Source of the DNA: CAVUAT01 sp963739545 | GTDB lineage: Bacteria; Actinomycetota; Thermoleophilia; Solirubrobacterales; 70-9 | Length of the DNA stretch: 64,000 bases | Assembly (NCBI GenBank): GCA_963739545.1 | Contig: CAVUAT010000011.1 | Coordinates: 893,371 to 957,370 of the forward strand | Reading direction: 5' to 3' | In this document: positions 15,309 to 23,145 of the stretch, piece by piece | Layout of the letters: each line of letters opens with the position of its first letter | Position numbering within the stretch: position 1 is the first letter of the stretch | The notes under the pieces: generated by a model | Told to the model about the DNA's origin: nothing | What the model saw: the letters and a program-made list of their open reading frames with translations, nothing else | Databases searched by the model: none | Made by a program: the position numbers and the translations under genes

Positions 15309-15986
15309 CTAGAGGCCGTCCGCCACGAACGTGGCGGTATAAAGCAGGCGGGCGCTGTTGTAGGTGCAGCCGTAAGGCTGCTGCTTGCCCTTCTTGACCT
15401 GAGGAGCGCCGGCGTCGACGTTGGCGCGGCCCTCGTCGTCGGTGCAGCCTCCGCGCTTGCGGGTCGCGCGGCGGCTCGCCATCCAACGGGTCGAGCTGCT
15501 CTGGCCGACCGCGAACGCGGGTGCCCACGTCGGGATCGTCAGCGCTACGACCTGGTCGGCCTTGACGGCCAGCGGGGTCGTGAGGTTGAAGGTCGAGATC
15601 CGGCCGAGGATCTTGCCGAGCGGCTGTGCCGGGCTCTGGCGAAGCAGCTTGTATCGCGTCGGGTTGGAGGTCCCGGCCACCGGCTTCAGGATCGAGAGGC
15701 GGGCCTGCGGCGGGCCGAACTCCTTGTTGAAGGCCTTCACGTCGGCCTTCTTCGGCTTGCCGAGCTTGATCGACCAGGAGACGATCTGGCCGTCGGCCGG
15801 CGCGACGAAGGGGTTGTTGGTCTTGCCGATCGAGGTCTGGAACCCGGTCACTCGGGCCTCGACGAGGCAGTTCGTCGGGCAGCTCGCGTCGGCCGGCGCG
15901 GCGGCGCCGAGGACGACGGCCTGCGCGCTCGCGGCGGCGGGGGTCAGCACTAGGACGGTGGCGGCTATCAGCAGTGCTCTCTTCAT
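15309..15986 (-). CDS. secreted protein, family A paralogue 1
   Basis: A 225-aa exported protein: signal peptide MKRALLIAATVLVLTPAAAS, then a beta-rich domain with CPTNC near the N-terminus, FVAPADGQIVSWSIKLG, LTIPTWAPAFAVGQSSS and a C-terminal YGCTYNSARLLYTATFV. It is a clear tandem paralogue of the next gene upstream, sharing the four cysteines. No characterised family is recognised. Overlaps its paralogue by 4 bp. Confidence 0.7.
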   Translation of the reverse strand: MKRALLIAATVLVLTPAAASAQAVVLGAAAPADASCPTNCLVEARVTGFQTSIGKTNNPFVAPADGQIVSWSIKLGKPKKADVKAFNKEFGPPQARLSILKPVAGTSNPTRYKLLRQSPAQPLGKILGRISTFNLTTPLAVKADQVVALTIPTWAPAFAVGQSSSTRWMASRRATRKRGGCTDDEGRANVDAGAPQVKKGKQQPYGCTYNSARLLYTATFVADGL

Positions 15987-16795
15987 GAGTTCGGCTTCTT
16001 CTTTCCTGGCGAGGGCTCAGGAGCCGCAGCGTTCGGGCTCTTGACGATCGTCGCCGAATAGAGGATTCGTGCGGTCTTGTAGACGCAGCCGTACGCCCGG
16101 TCGCCTCCGACGGTCTCCTGCGGACGCCCGGCGAGGGTGTCGGCGAGAGCGCTCTTCGGGGTGTTTCCGCAGCGCGACTTCTTGCGGCTGGCCTGCCAGA
16201 TCGACTGGCCGCCCTGTCCCACCGCGAGGGCCGGGGCCCAGGTCGGAATCGTAAGGGCGAGGATCTGGTTCTGCTTGACCTTGATCGGGGCCTGCAGCGT
16301 GAAGGTGGTGGTCGTTCCGAAGTACTGCTCGAGGGGCTCGACGGGCGCCTGCGCCTTGAGCTTGTAGATCGGCTTGCCCTGCTTGACCTTCTTCATCACG
16401 GGCTTCAGCACCGAGAGGCGGGCGGAGGGGGCTCCGAACTTGCTGTTGAAGAAGGAGAGCTGGCTCTCGCTTTCGCCTTCGGCGGGTTTGCTCGCGGGGA
16501 CGCCGAGCTTGATCGACCACGCGACGATCTTGCCCGTGTAGGGGACGACGAAGGGGCTCTTGACGGCGCCGATCGAGATCTGGAAACCCGTCGTCCTGGC
16601 GAGGGCCTGGCAGTTCGTCGGGCATGCCGGGGCAGCGGGGGCGGCAGCTCCGAGCACGGCGACCTGGGGCGCCGCCTTGGCGGTCCCGGTGCCGAGTGCG
16701 ATCGCGACGACGACCGCGAACACGACCGCGGCGAAAACCACGCCGAGGCGATGCAGGCGTGCGGATAGGTGACCGTCTTGGCCCATGAGTCCCAT
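15983..16795 (-). CDS. secreted protein, family A paralogue 2
   Basis: A 270-aa exported protein with a hydrophobic signal segment (VVFAAVVFAVVVAIALG reading approximately residues 19-35), then the same domain as its neighbour: CPTNC, FVVPYTGKIVAWSIKLG, ALTIPTWAPALAVGQGG and YGCVYKTARILYSATIV. The C-terminus is a lysine/proline tail. The pair probably arose by tandem duplication and is co-transcribed (4-bp overlap). Function unknown. Confidence 0.7.
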   Translation of the reverse strand: MGLMGQDGHLSARLHRLGVVFAAVVFAVVVAIALGTGTAKAAPQVAVLGAAAPAAPACPTNCQALARTTGFQISIGAVKSPFVVPYTGKIVAWSIKLGVPASKPAEGESESQLSFFNSKFGAPSARLSVLKPVMKKVKQGKPIYKLKAQAPVEPLEQYFGTTTTFTLQAPIKVKQNQILALTIPTWAPALAVGQGGQSIWQASRKKSRCGNTPKSALADTLAGRPQETVGGDRAYGCVYKTARILYSATIVKSPNAAAPEPSPGKKKPNS

Positions 16796-16868
16796 TCAAC
16801 ACTCCAGTTCGATGATGGTTGCGGCTTTCCTACCTGCTCCTGCCCCGGAGCCCGTGCCTGCACACGGC

Positions 16869-16874
16869 TATCGT
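16869..16874 (+). promoter_or_regulatory. -10 box TATCGT of the ABC exporter operon
   Basis: TATCGT ends 6 nt before the GTG at 16881, supporting that start over the longer frame beginning at 16785. Confidence 0.5.
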
Positions 16875-16880
16875 GCGCCC

Positions 16881-17870
16881 GTGGCCGCGATCTTCACGCA
16901 GCAGCTCGCTCGTGAGTTCGACGGCGGCATCGTGGCCGTAGACGGGGTCGATCTCGAGGTCGAAGACGGCGAGATCTACGGCTTCCTCGGCCCCAACGGC
17001 GCCGGGAAGACGACAACGGTGCGGATGCTGACCACGCTGCTCGCCCCCACGGGTGGAAAGGCCATCGTCGCAGGGCACGACGTCGCCGCCGACCCGAGCG
17101 CCGTGCGGCGAAAGATCGGTGTCGCGCTCCAGGAGGCCGCGCTCGACCCCCTGATGACGGGCCGCGAGATGATCCACCTTCAGGCGACCCTGCACGCCAT
17201 GCCCAGAGCCCGGGGCCGCGAGCTCGGCGACGCGCTGCTCGACCGCGTGGGCCTGACGGACGCCGCCGACCGCCGCGTCGGCACCTACTCGGGCGGCATG
17301 CGCCGCCGCCTCGACCTCGCGGCCGCGCTGGTCCCCGAGCCCTCGGTCCTCTTCCTCGACGAGCCGACGACCGGCCTCGACCCCGTCAGCCGCCAGGCGA
17401 TCTGGCAGGAGGTCAGCAAGCTGAACGACGAGGGCACCACCGTCTTCCTGACGACGCAGTACCTCGAGGAGGCCGACCAGCTCTGCAACCGGGTCGGGAT
17501 CATCACGGACGGCAAGCTGGTCGCCGAGGGCACCCCGGCCGCGCTCAAGGCGGAGGTCGGCAAGCCCCACCTCGAGCTCTCGCTCGCGGACACCGACGGC
17601 GCTCCCGTGGAGTGCACCGAGATCCTGGCGCGCTTCGGCAAGGTGCTGCCCGAGCGCGACGGCCTCGCGATGGTCGAATTGGAGCACGGCGCATCTGACG
17701 TCGGCCCGATCGTCCGCGCGCTCGACGACGCGGGCCTGGCGGTCGAGTCGCTCGACCTCGTGCAGCCCACCCTCGACGACGTCTTCGTCGCCGAGACCGG
17801 GCGCCACCTCGAAGGTGACGACGACGACTCGCCCGAGCCCGCAGAGGCACCAGAATCAATTCGGGCGTGA
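16881..17870 (+). CDS. ABC-2 exporter ATP-binding protein, DrrA type
   Basis: A 329-aa ATPase with Walker A GPNGAGKTTT, a Q-loop near VALQEAALD, signature YSGGMRRRLD, Walker B VLFLDEPTTGLD and H-region replaced by LTTQYLEEAD, typical of the daunorubicin-resistance (DrrA) family. The C-terminal 90 residues form the usual DrrA regulatory extension. It overlaps the first permease gene by 4 bp. Substrate unknown; drug or lipid export is typical of the family. Confidence 0.9.
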   Translation: MAAIFTQQLAREFDGGIVAVDGVDLEVEDGEIYGFLGPNGAGKTTTVRMLTTLLAPTGGKAIVAGHDVAADPSAVRRKIGVALQEAALDPLMTGREMIHLQATLHAMPRARGRELGDALLDRVGLTDAADRRVGTYSGGMRRRLDLAAALVPEPSVLFLDEPTTGLDPVSRQAIWQEVSKLNDEGTTVFLTTQYLEEADQLCNRVGIITDGKLVAEGTPAALKAEVGKPHLELSLADTDGAPVECTEILARFGKVLPERDGLAMVELEHGASDVGPIVRALDDAGLAVESLDLVQPTLDDVFVAETGRHLEGDDDDSPEPAEAPESIRA

Positions 17871-18658
17871 TCTCGAGGCTTGCGGCGAACGCCCGGGTCG
17901 TCGCCGCGCTCGGTGCCCGCTCGGTGCGGCAGACCGCCCGGCGCCCCCAGCTCGCCGCGCCGCTGGTCGTCTTCCCCACCCTTCTACTTGCGATCCAGAC
18001 CGGCGGCGCGGGGCGGGCGGTGGACCTTCCCGGCTTCCCCGAGGTCGAAAGCTTCCTCGCGTTCATGCTGGCCGGCGCGATGGTGCAGTCGACCCTGCTC
18101 GCGGGCAACTCGGGAGCGATCGCCCTCGCGCTCGATATCGAGATGGGCTTCACCGACCGCCTGTTCTCGGCTCCGATCTCGCGCTTCGGCGTCGTGCTCG
18201 GGCGGCTCGGCGGCACCGCCCTGCTCGGCGCGCTGACCGCGGTCTGGTTCCTGGCGATCGGGCTCGTCTTCGGCGTCAGGATCGAGGAGGGCGTGCTCGG
18301 GGTCCTGTGGATCATCGTGCTGACCGCGGGCTCGGCGCTCGCCTTCGGCGGCATCGCCGCTTCGATCGCGCTCTACAGCGGCAAGGCGAGCGTTGTCCAG
18401 GGGCTGTTCCCGCTCGTCTTCGTCGTCCTCTTCCTCTCGACCGCGTTCTTTCCGGCCAACCTGATGCTCGAGCCCGCGGCTTCGGTCGCGGAGTACAACC
18501 CGCTCAGCTTCATCGTCGAGGGGATCCGCGAGCCGATCATCGGCAGCTTCGAGCTCGGCGACCAACTGAAGGCGGTCGCCGCGGTGCTCGGCGTCGGCGC
18601 CATCGGGCTCGGGCTCAGCGCCTGGGGGATGCGCTCCAGGGTGAGGAAGGGCGGCTGA
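17867..18658 (+). CDS. ABC-2 type permease 1
   Basis: A 263-aa six-helix membrane protein of the ABC-2 (DrrB) family, with FLAFMLAGAMVQSTLLAGN and EYNPLSFIVEGIREPIIG. Its GTG start overlaps the ATPase stop. It forms the transport path together with the next gene. Confidence 0.87.
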   Translation: MISRLAANARVVAALGARSVRQTARRPQLAAPLVVFPTLLLAIQTGGAGRAVDLPGFPEVESFLAFMLAGAMVQSTLLAGNSGAIALALDIEMGFTDRLFSAPISRFGVVLGRLGGTALLGALTAVWFLAIGLVFGVRIEEGVLGVLWIIVLTAGSALAFGGIAASIALYSGKASVVQGLFPLVFVVLFLSTAFFPANLMLEPAASVAEYNPLSFIVEGIREPIIGSFELGDQLKAVAAVLGVGAIGLGLSAWGMRSRVRKGG

Positions 18659-18660
18659 CG

Positions 18661-19434
18661 GTGGGCTGGCGGGCGAGTTTCGAGACAGTGCGGGCGCTGA
18701 TGCGCCGGGCGCTGAACGAGATCTTCAGGGTCCCCGGGGCCGCGATCCCCGGCATCCTCGCGCCGACGATCTTCTTCCTCGGCCTGACCAGCACGTTCGG
18801 CAACCTGACGCTGCTGCCCGGGTTCGACTCCGAGAGCTACCAGAGCTTCATCGTCCCGGTCTCGCTGATGCAGGGCGCCGCGTTCACCGGCGCGGCGACC
18901 GGGGTCAACCTCGCGCGCGACATCGAACAGGGCTGGTTCGACCGCCTGCTCTCCTCCCCCGCCCCGCGCCCCGCGCTGCTCGCCGGGCTCGTTCTCTCGG
19001 CCAGCTTCCGGGCGCTGATCCCCGCCACGTTCCTGCTGGCGGTCGCCTTCGCGACCGGCGCGAATTGGCCCGGCTTCCTCGGGCTGGCGATCGCGCTGAT
19101 CGTCGTCATGGGGATGGCGATCGTCGCCGCCACCTGGGGAACCTCGCTGGCGCTGCGCTTCAAGACCCAGTCGGCGGCGCCGCTGATGCAGGCGGGAATG
19201 TTCCTGGCGGTCCTGCTGACGACCGCCTACGCCCCGCTCGACCTGCTGACGGGCTGGCTTCAGGAGGTGGCACGGATCAACCCCGTCACACAGGTCGTCG
19301 AGGCAGCGCGTCAGGGCTTCGTCGGGGACGTCACCTGGGCCGAGACGTGGCCGGGGTTCGTCGCACTGATCGGCCTCGCCGCGATCCTCACGTTCTTCGC
19401 CCTGCGCGGGATGAACCGGATGACGACCACATGA
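18661..19434 (+). CDS. ABC-2 type permease 2
   Basis: A 257-aa paralogue of the preceding permease with six helices, the ABC-2 pattern GVNLARDIEQGWFDRLLSSP and RINPVTQVVEAARQGFVG. GTG start 2 bp after the previous stop. Two unlike permeases plus one ATPase make a heterodimeric exporter. Confidence 0.87.
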   Translation: MGWRASFETVRALMRRALNEIFRVPGAAIPGILAPTIFFLGLTSTFGNLTLLPGFDSESYQSFIVPVSLMQGAAFTGAATGVNLARDIEQGWFDRLLSSPAPRPALLAGLVLSASFRALIPATFLLAVAFATGANWPGFLGLAIALIVVMGMAIVAATWGTSLALRFKTQSAAPLMQAGMFLAVLLTTAYAPLDLLTGWLQEVARINPVTQVVEAARQGFVGDVTWAETWPGFVALIGLAAILTFFALRGMNRMTTT

Positions 19435-19449
19435 GACCCCACCGGGGTC
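19435..19449 (+). terminator. stem-loop after the ABC exporter operon
   Basis: GACCCC-ACC-GGGGTC directly after the stop codon; no T-run. The sequence TGAG.CCC.ACCGGG.TCC also resembles the intercistronic element found at 11684, 25701 and 33507. Confidence 0.4.
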
Positions 19450-19494
19450 CTCACCCACAGACGCCCATCCCAACGGGCGGTTTGACGTGAGCCA

Positions 19495-20733
19495 GTGAGT
19501 AGGGACAAGGCCACCGAGATCGCGGAGGCAACGCTGCGGGCGAGCTGGATCGAAGGCGACCGCGACGGCGTGCCGTACGCCTACTCCCGCCCCAGCCCGA
19601 GCCACTACTACTGGCAGTGGTACTGGGACTCGGCGTTCCACGCGATCGTCTGGCGTCGTTTCGCGCCCGAGCGCTCGCGGCTCGAGCTCACCTCGCTGCT
19701 GAACGGTGGGCGCGAGGACGGCTTCATCGGCCACACGATCTTCTGGGACCGCCCCGTGGACCTGCGCCGGCGCTGGACGTACAACATCGCCTCGCGGGAC
19801 GCGCCCTCCACCGCCACCATCCAACCGCCCCTGCTGGCGTGGGCGTGGCGGATCGCTGTCGGCGACCCCAAGGACGAGCCGCGCATCGCGGCGCACCACC
19901 GCTGGCTGACCGAGAACCGCGACCTCGACGGGGACGGCCTGCTGTGGATCGTCCAGCCCGACGAGTCGGGGCTCGACTCGTCGCCCAAGTTCGACGCCGT
20001 CTGGGGCCGCAGGGCCCACGCCCGCCTCGGCTTCGTGGCGCTGATCCAGCGCAACCGCCGCCGCGAGTGGGACGCGCAGCGGATCCTCCGCGACGGTGGC
20101 CCGCTGCTCTGCGAGGTCGTGGTCAACGTGCTCTGGGGCCTCTCGCGGATGGCGATGGGCGAGCCCTCGATCACCCCGGCGCTGATCGAGCGGTTCTGGG
20201 ACGAGGGCCGGGGCCTCTTCCTCGACGTCGCCCGCGGCGACATCGCGCGGGTCGGCGAGACCGACCCCGTCGCCGGCGACCACCGCGTGCGGACCTCGAC
20301 GTGGTCGGCGCTCGCGCCGCTGGCGCTGCCCGACCTTCCCGAGGAGATCGGCCGCCGACTGGTCGAGGAGCACGTGCTGGACCCCAGGAAGTACTGGACC
20401 CCGGTCCCCGCCCCCTCTGTGTCGATCGCCGAGCCGAGCTTCGAGCCGCGCGATTGGCAGAACTGGCTCGTGCGCCGCTACTGGCGCGGGCCGACCTGGA
20501 TCAACTCTGCCTGGCTGATCTGGCTCGGGCTGAAGCGCCTCGGCTACGACGAGCAGGCGACCCAGATGGAGGACGCGCTCTGCGAGACGTACGCGCGCGA
20601 GGGCTCACGCGAGTTCTACGAGCCGTTCACCGGCGAGGGGCTGGGCGCGAGGGAGTTCGGCTGGTCGGCGCTGATCGCCGAGCTCGCCGAGTGGGACCCC
20701 GCCGCAGCGGGGTCCCACCTCGATCCGACTTGA
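19495..20733 (+). CDS. GH63-like glycoside hydrolase (trehalase/glucosidase fold)
   Basis: A 412-aa protein of the (alpha/alpha)6-barrel glycosidase clan. Key stretches are YYWQWYWDSAFHAIVWRRF, DESGLDSSPKFDAVWG (candidate acid aspartate) and YWRGPTWINSAWLIWLGLKR, which match the pattern of GH63 enzymes including mannosylglycerate hydrolases. No signal peptide, so cytoplasmic action on a compatible solute or oligosaccharide is likely (inference). GTG start; no strong ribosome site. Confidence 0.78.
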   Translation: MSRDKATEIAEATLRASWIEGDRDGVPYAYSRPSPSHYYWQWYWDSAFHAIVWRRFAPERSRLELTSLLNGGREDGFIGHTIFWDRPVDLRRRWTYNIASRDAPSTATIQPPLLAWAWRIAVGDPKDEPRIAAHHRWLTENRDLDGDGLLWIVQPDESGLDSSPKFDAVWGRRAHARLGFVALIQRNRRREWDAQRILRDGGPLLCEVVVNVLWGLSRMAMGEPSITPALIERFWDEGRGLFLDVARGDIARVGETDPVAGDHRVRTSTWSALAPLALPDLPEEIGRRLVEEHVLDPRKYWTPVPAPSVSIAEPSFEPRDWQNWLVRRYWRGPTWINSAWLIWLGLKRLGYDEQATQMEDALCETYAREGSREFYEPFTGEGLGAREFGWSALIAELAEWDPAAAGSHLDPT

Positions 20734-20737
20734 TGCC

Positions 20738-20769
20738 GCTGAGCGCTGCGCGCTGAGCGCTGCGCGCTG
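20738..20769. repeat. 14-bp tandem repeat
   Basis: GCTGAGCGCTGCGC twice in tandem plus a partial third unit, between the glycosidase stop and the convergent secreted-protein gene. Confidence 0.6.
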
Positions 20770-20776
20770 ACCGCGG

Positions 20777-21223
20777 CTAGTTCGTGTCGGCCAGGAAGCT
20801 GACCGAGACGCCGCGCTTGCAGATCACTTCCTTGCCCTTGATCTTGACCTTGCGGCCGACCGACTCGAGGATGAAGCGACGGGTCGGGGTGACCTTCTTG
20901 ACCGCGCTGCCCTCGATCGTGAACTGGCCGCGCTGAGCGCCGCCCTGGCTGACGCCGTGACCGATCGCGCCGCCGGCGAGCTCGCCGGTCGGGCCGGCCT
21001 CGTACAGCAGCACCGAGCGCTGGCGCTCGCAGCGCGGCGCCGAGGACTGCAGCACGCCCGTCACTGTCAGGGTGCGCTTGTTGCCCTTGGTCGAGGTCTC
21101 GACCTGCGTCGAGGTCCCGAGGCGCTGGATCTTGCTCTTAGCCACGGAACCGACGGCGAACAGCGAGAGGCTGAGCACCAGTGCGCTGCCGATGGCGAGG
21201 GCGGACTTGGTTCGGCGATTCAT
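20777..21223 (-). CDS. secreted protein, family B paralogue 1
   Basis: A 148-aa exported protein with a basic N-region and hydrophobic signal (LAIGSALVLSLSLFAVGSVA). The mature part is beta-rich with SSAPRCERQRSVLLYEAG and the C-terminal KVKIKGKEVICKRGVSVSF, giving two conserved cysteines. It is a tandem paralogue of the next gene, 5 bp away. No known family. Confidence 0.65.
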   Translation of the reverse strand: MNRRTKSALAIGSALVLSLSLFAVGSVAKSKIQRLGTSTQVETSTKGNKRTLTVTGVLQSSAPRCERQRSVLLYEAGPTGELAGGAIGHGVSQGGAQRGQFTIEGSAVKKVTPTRRFILESVGRKVKIKGKEVICKRGVSVSFLADTN

Positions 21224-21228
21224 GGCTC

Positions 21229-21678
21229 TCAGCCCTTGAACTGGGCCGGGAACGCGACAGAGACGGCGCGCTTGCAGATCTTCTGCACGCCCTTGACCTT
21301 GACCTTGCGCTTCGCGACGACGAACAGCAGCTCGTCGTTCGGCTTGATCTTGGTCGCGCTCGTTCCCGCTATCGAGAACTGCCCCTTCTGGGTGCTGCCG
21401 GCGCTGGTCGTCTGGCCGATCGCGGGGCCGGACTCCTGGCCCGACGGCGACGCGAAATACAGCGAGACGCTGCGCTGGCGCTCGCAGCGCGGCAGCGACG
21501 ACTGGATGACGCCGTCGGCCTCTACCTTCTTGAACCCCTTCTGGAGCACGGACTCGGTCACCTGGACGCTGGCGCCGACCTTCTGAAGCCCTTTTCCGGC
21601 GATGCCGGGACTTGCGAACGCGACGGCGAGCACCAAAGCACCGGCGCCGACTATCGCGAACCTTCTGCCTACCTTCAT
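21229..21678 (-). CDS. secreted protein, family B paralogue 2
   Basis: A 149-aa exported protein beginning MKVGRRFAIVGAGALVL, with SSLPRCERQRSVSLYFAS and KVKVKGVQKICKRAVSVAF matching its neighbour. The start at 21678 is fixed by the GGAGGG ribosome site just upstream; the longer frame from 21705 would bury it. Function unknown. Confidence 0.65.
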   Translation of the reverse strand: MKVGRRFAIVGAGALVLAVAFASPGIAGKGLQKVGASVQVTESVLQKGFKKVEADGVIQSSLPRCERQRSVSLYFASPSGQESGPAIGQTTSAGSTQKGQFSIAGTSATKIKPNDELLFVVAKRKVKVKGVQKICKRAVSVAFPAQFKG

Positions 21679-21710
21679 GTTTCTCCCTCCGGTGGAATGC
21701 TGCAATTGGC

Positions 21711-21929
21711 CTACTTGTAGCGGTAAGTGATCCGGCCGCGATCGAGGTCGTACGGCGAAAGCTCGATCTTCACCCGGTCCCCAGGGAGGATCCGGATGTA
21801 GTGGCGGCGCATCTTGCCAGAGATGTGGCCCAGCACCTCATGGTCGTTGTCGAGCTTGACGCGGAACATGGTGTTGGGGAGGGCTTCGGTGATCTCGCCC
21901 TCCATCTCAATCTTCTCTTCTTTTCCCAT
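21711..21929 (-). CDS. infA: translation initiation factor IF-1
   Basis: A 72-aa OB-fold protein of normal length with the family pattern EGEITEALPNTMFRVKLDN, GHISGKMRRHYIRILPGD and DLDRGRITYRYK. It binds the 30S A site during initiation. It stands alone here rather than beside rpmJ/rpsM. IF-1 and IF-3 normally discriminate against odd start codons, relevant to the unusual starts noted elsewhere in this window. Confidence 0.96.
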   Translation of the reverse strand: MGKEEKIEMEGEITEALPNTMFRVKLDNDHEVLGHISGKMRRHYIRILPGDRVKIELSPYDLDRGRITYRYK

Positions 21930-21940
21930 TTGTGAAGAGG

Positions 21941-22723
21941 TTACTTCCCCTCGAACGACGCTTTTCCTGGTCCGTCGGCGAGGAAGCTCTGCACGGCGTT
22001 CTTCAGGTCCTCGGACTCGAATAGGCCCGCGAACTGGTCCTTGGTGATCGCATCGGCCGCATCGACGCCGCCCTCGCGGTAGGCGCGGATGATTCGCTTG
22101 GTCGCGGCGTGGGCGACCGTCGGGCCGTCGGCGAGGCGATGGGCGAAGCGCATGCCCTTCTCGAGCAGCTCGGCGTCAGGCAGCACCCGGTTGACGACGT
22201 TCCAGCGCTCGAGCGTGGCCGCGTCGTACAGGCCGCCGCTCATCACGAACTCCGCCGCGCGTGCGGGGCCTGCGCGCTCGGCCATCCGCTGCGTGCCGCC
22301 GGCGCCCGGCGTGAGGCCGACAACGGCCTCTACCAGGCCGAACTGGGCGGAATCGGCAGCCCAGAGTATGTCGGTGGCGAGCGCCACCTCGAGCCCCGCC
22401 GTCAGGCAGAGCCCGTGCACGAGCGAGATCGTTGGGATCTCGAGCGTCTCGATCTGGCGCGCCGTCTCGATCAGCGAGCCGAAGGCCTCTGCCGCGATCC
22501 CCTCCTGCTGGGCGTGCTTGAAGACCTCGACGTCGACGCCGCCGGTGAAGATGTCGCCCTCGGCCCGCCAGACCATCGCGCGGGCGTCCGATGCCTTGAT
22601 CTCCGCGACGCTCTCGACGAGCCCGGTCCAGGCGTCGGCGGTGAACAGGTTGAGCGGCGGGTTCGAGAGCAGCACGACGGCGACGTTGCCGTCGCGGATG
22701 AGCCTGACGGGGTTCTCAGCCAT
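21941..22723 (-). CDS. enoyl-CoA hydratase/isomerase family protein
   Basis: A 260-aa crotonase-fold protein. The oxyanion-hole region reads DIFTGGVDVEVF and GLCLTAGLEVALATDIL, and the second catalytic segment VVGLTPGAGGTQRMA lies where the acidic residue is expected. Substrate not predictable. Its start overlaps the end of the HIT gene by 8 bp. Confidence 0.88.
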   Translation of the reverse strand: MAENPVRLIRDGNVAVVLLSNPPLNLFTADAWTGLVESVAEIKASDARAMVWRAEGDIFTGGVDVEVFKHAQQEGIAAEAFGSLIETARQIETLEIPTISLVHGLCLTAGLEVALATDILWAADSAQFGLVEAVVGLTPGAGGTQRMAERAGPARAAEFVMSGGLYDAATLERWNVVNRVLPDAELLEKGMRFAHRLADGPTVAHAATKRIIRAYREGGVDAADAITKDQFAGLFESEDLKNAVQSFLADGPGKASFEGK

Positions 22724-23132
22724 CCTCGCTCCTCAGCCTGGCCGCGACCGCGGCGATCTCATCCGAATCGCCGGGTGCCGGGACCCAGGGCAGCTCGAGC
22801 GGGTCGTCGTCGTAGCGCGGCACGACGTGCATGTGGAAGTGGAAGACCGTCTGCCAGGCCGCGCGGCCGCAGGAGTTGATCAGGTTGACCCCGTCCGCTC
22901 CGAGCACGTCCTTCGTGCGCTTGGCCAGGCGCTGGGCGGCGAGGCTGACAGCCTCTAGGTCCTCGGCGCCGATCTCGAGCAGGTCGGCGGAGTGCACGCG
23001 CGGCACGACGAGCGCGTGGCCGGCGGTCGCCGGGTTGATGTCCATGAAGGAGACGGTGCGTTCGTCGGAGGCGATCGTCTCGCTCGGGACGATGCCATTG
23101 ACGATCCCGCAGAAAAGACAGTCGTCGGCCAC
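22716..23132 (-). CDS. HIT-family nucleotide hydrolase
   Basis: A 138-aa histidine-triad protein with the zinc-like start CLFCGIVNG, GHALVVPRVHSADLL and the active-site triad HFHMHVVP. The family hydrolyses AMP-N or related nucleotide phosphoramidates. GTG start at 23132 is supported by a TAGCCT box 7 nt upstream, whose TAG is also the stop codon of the preceding cca gene. Confidence 0.9.
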   Translation of the reverse strand: MADDCLFCGIVNGIVPSETIASDERTVSFMDINPATAGHALVVPRVHSADLLEIGAEDLEAVSLAAQRLAKRTKDVLGADGVNLINSCGRAAWQTVFHFHMHVVPRYDDDPLELPWVPAPGDSDEIAAVAARLRSEDG

Positions 23133-23139
23133 GGGCCGG

Positions 23140-23145
23140 AGGCTA
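23140..23145 (-). promoter_or_regulatory. -10 box TAGCCT overlapping the cca stop codon
   Basis: On the minus strand the cca stop TAG (23145-23143) continues as TAGCCT and ends 7 nt before the HIT gene GTG. The stop codon thus doubles as the first half of a promoter element. Confidence 0.45.

Noticed and set aside
20734..20776. 14-bp tandem repeats as a start of a CRISPR-like or iteron array
   Set aside because: Only two and a half units without spacers; simple slippage product between convergent genes.
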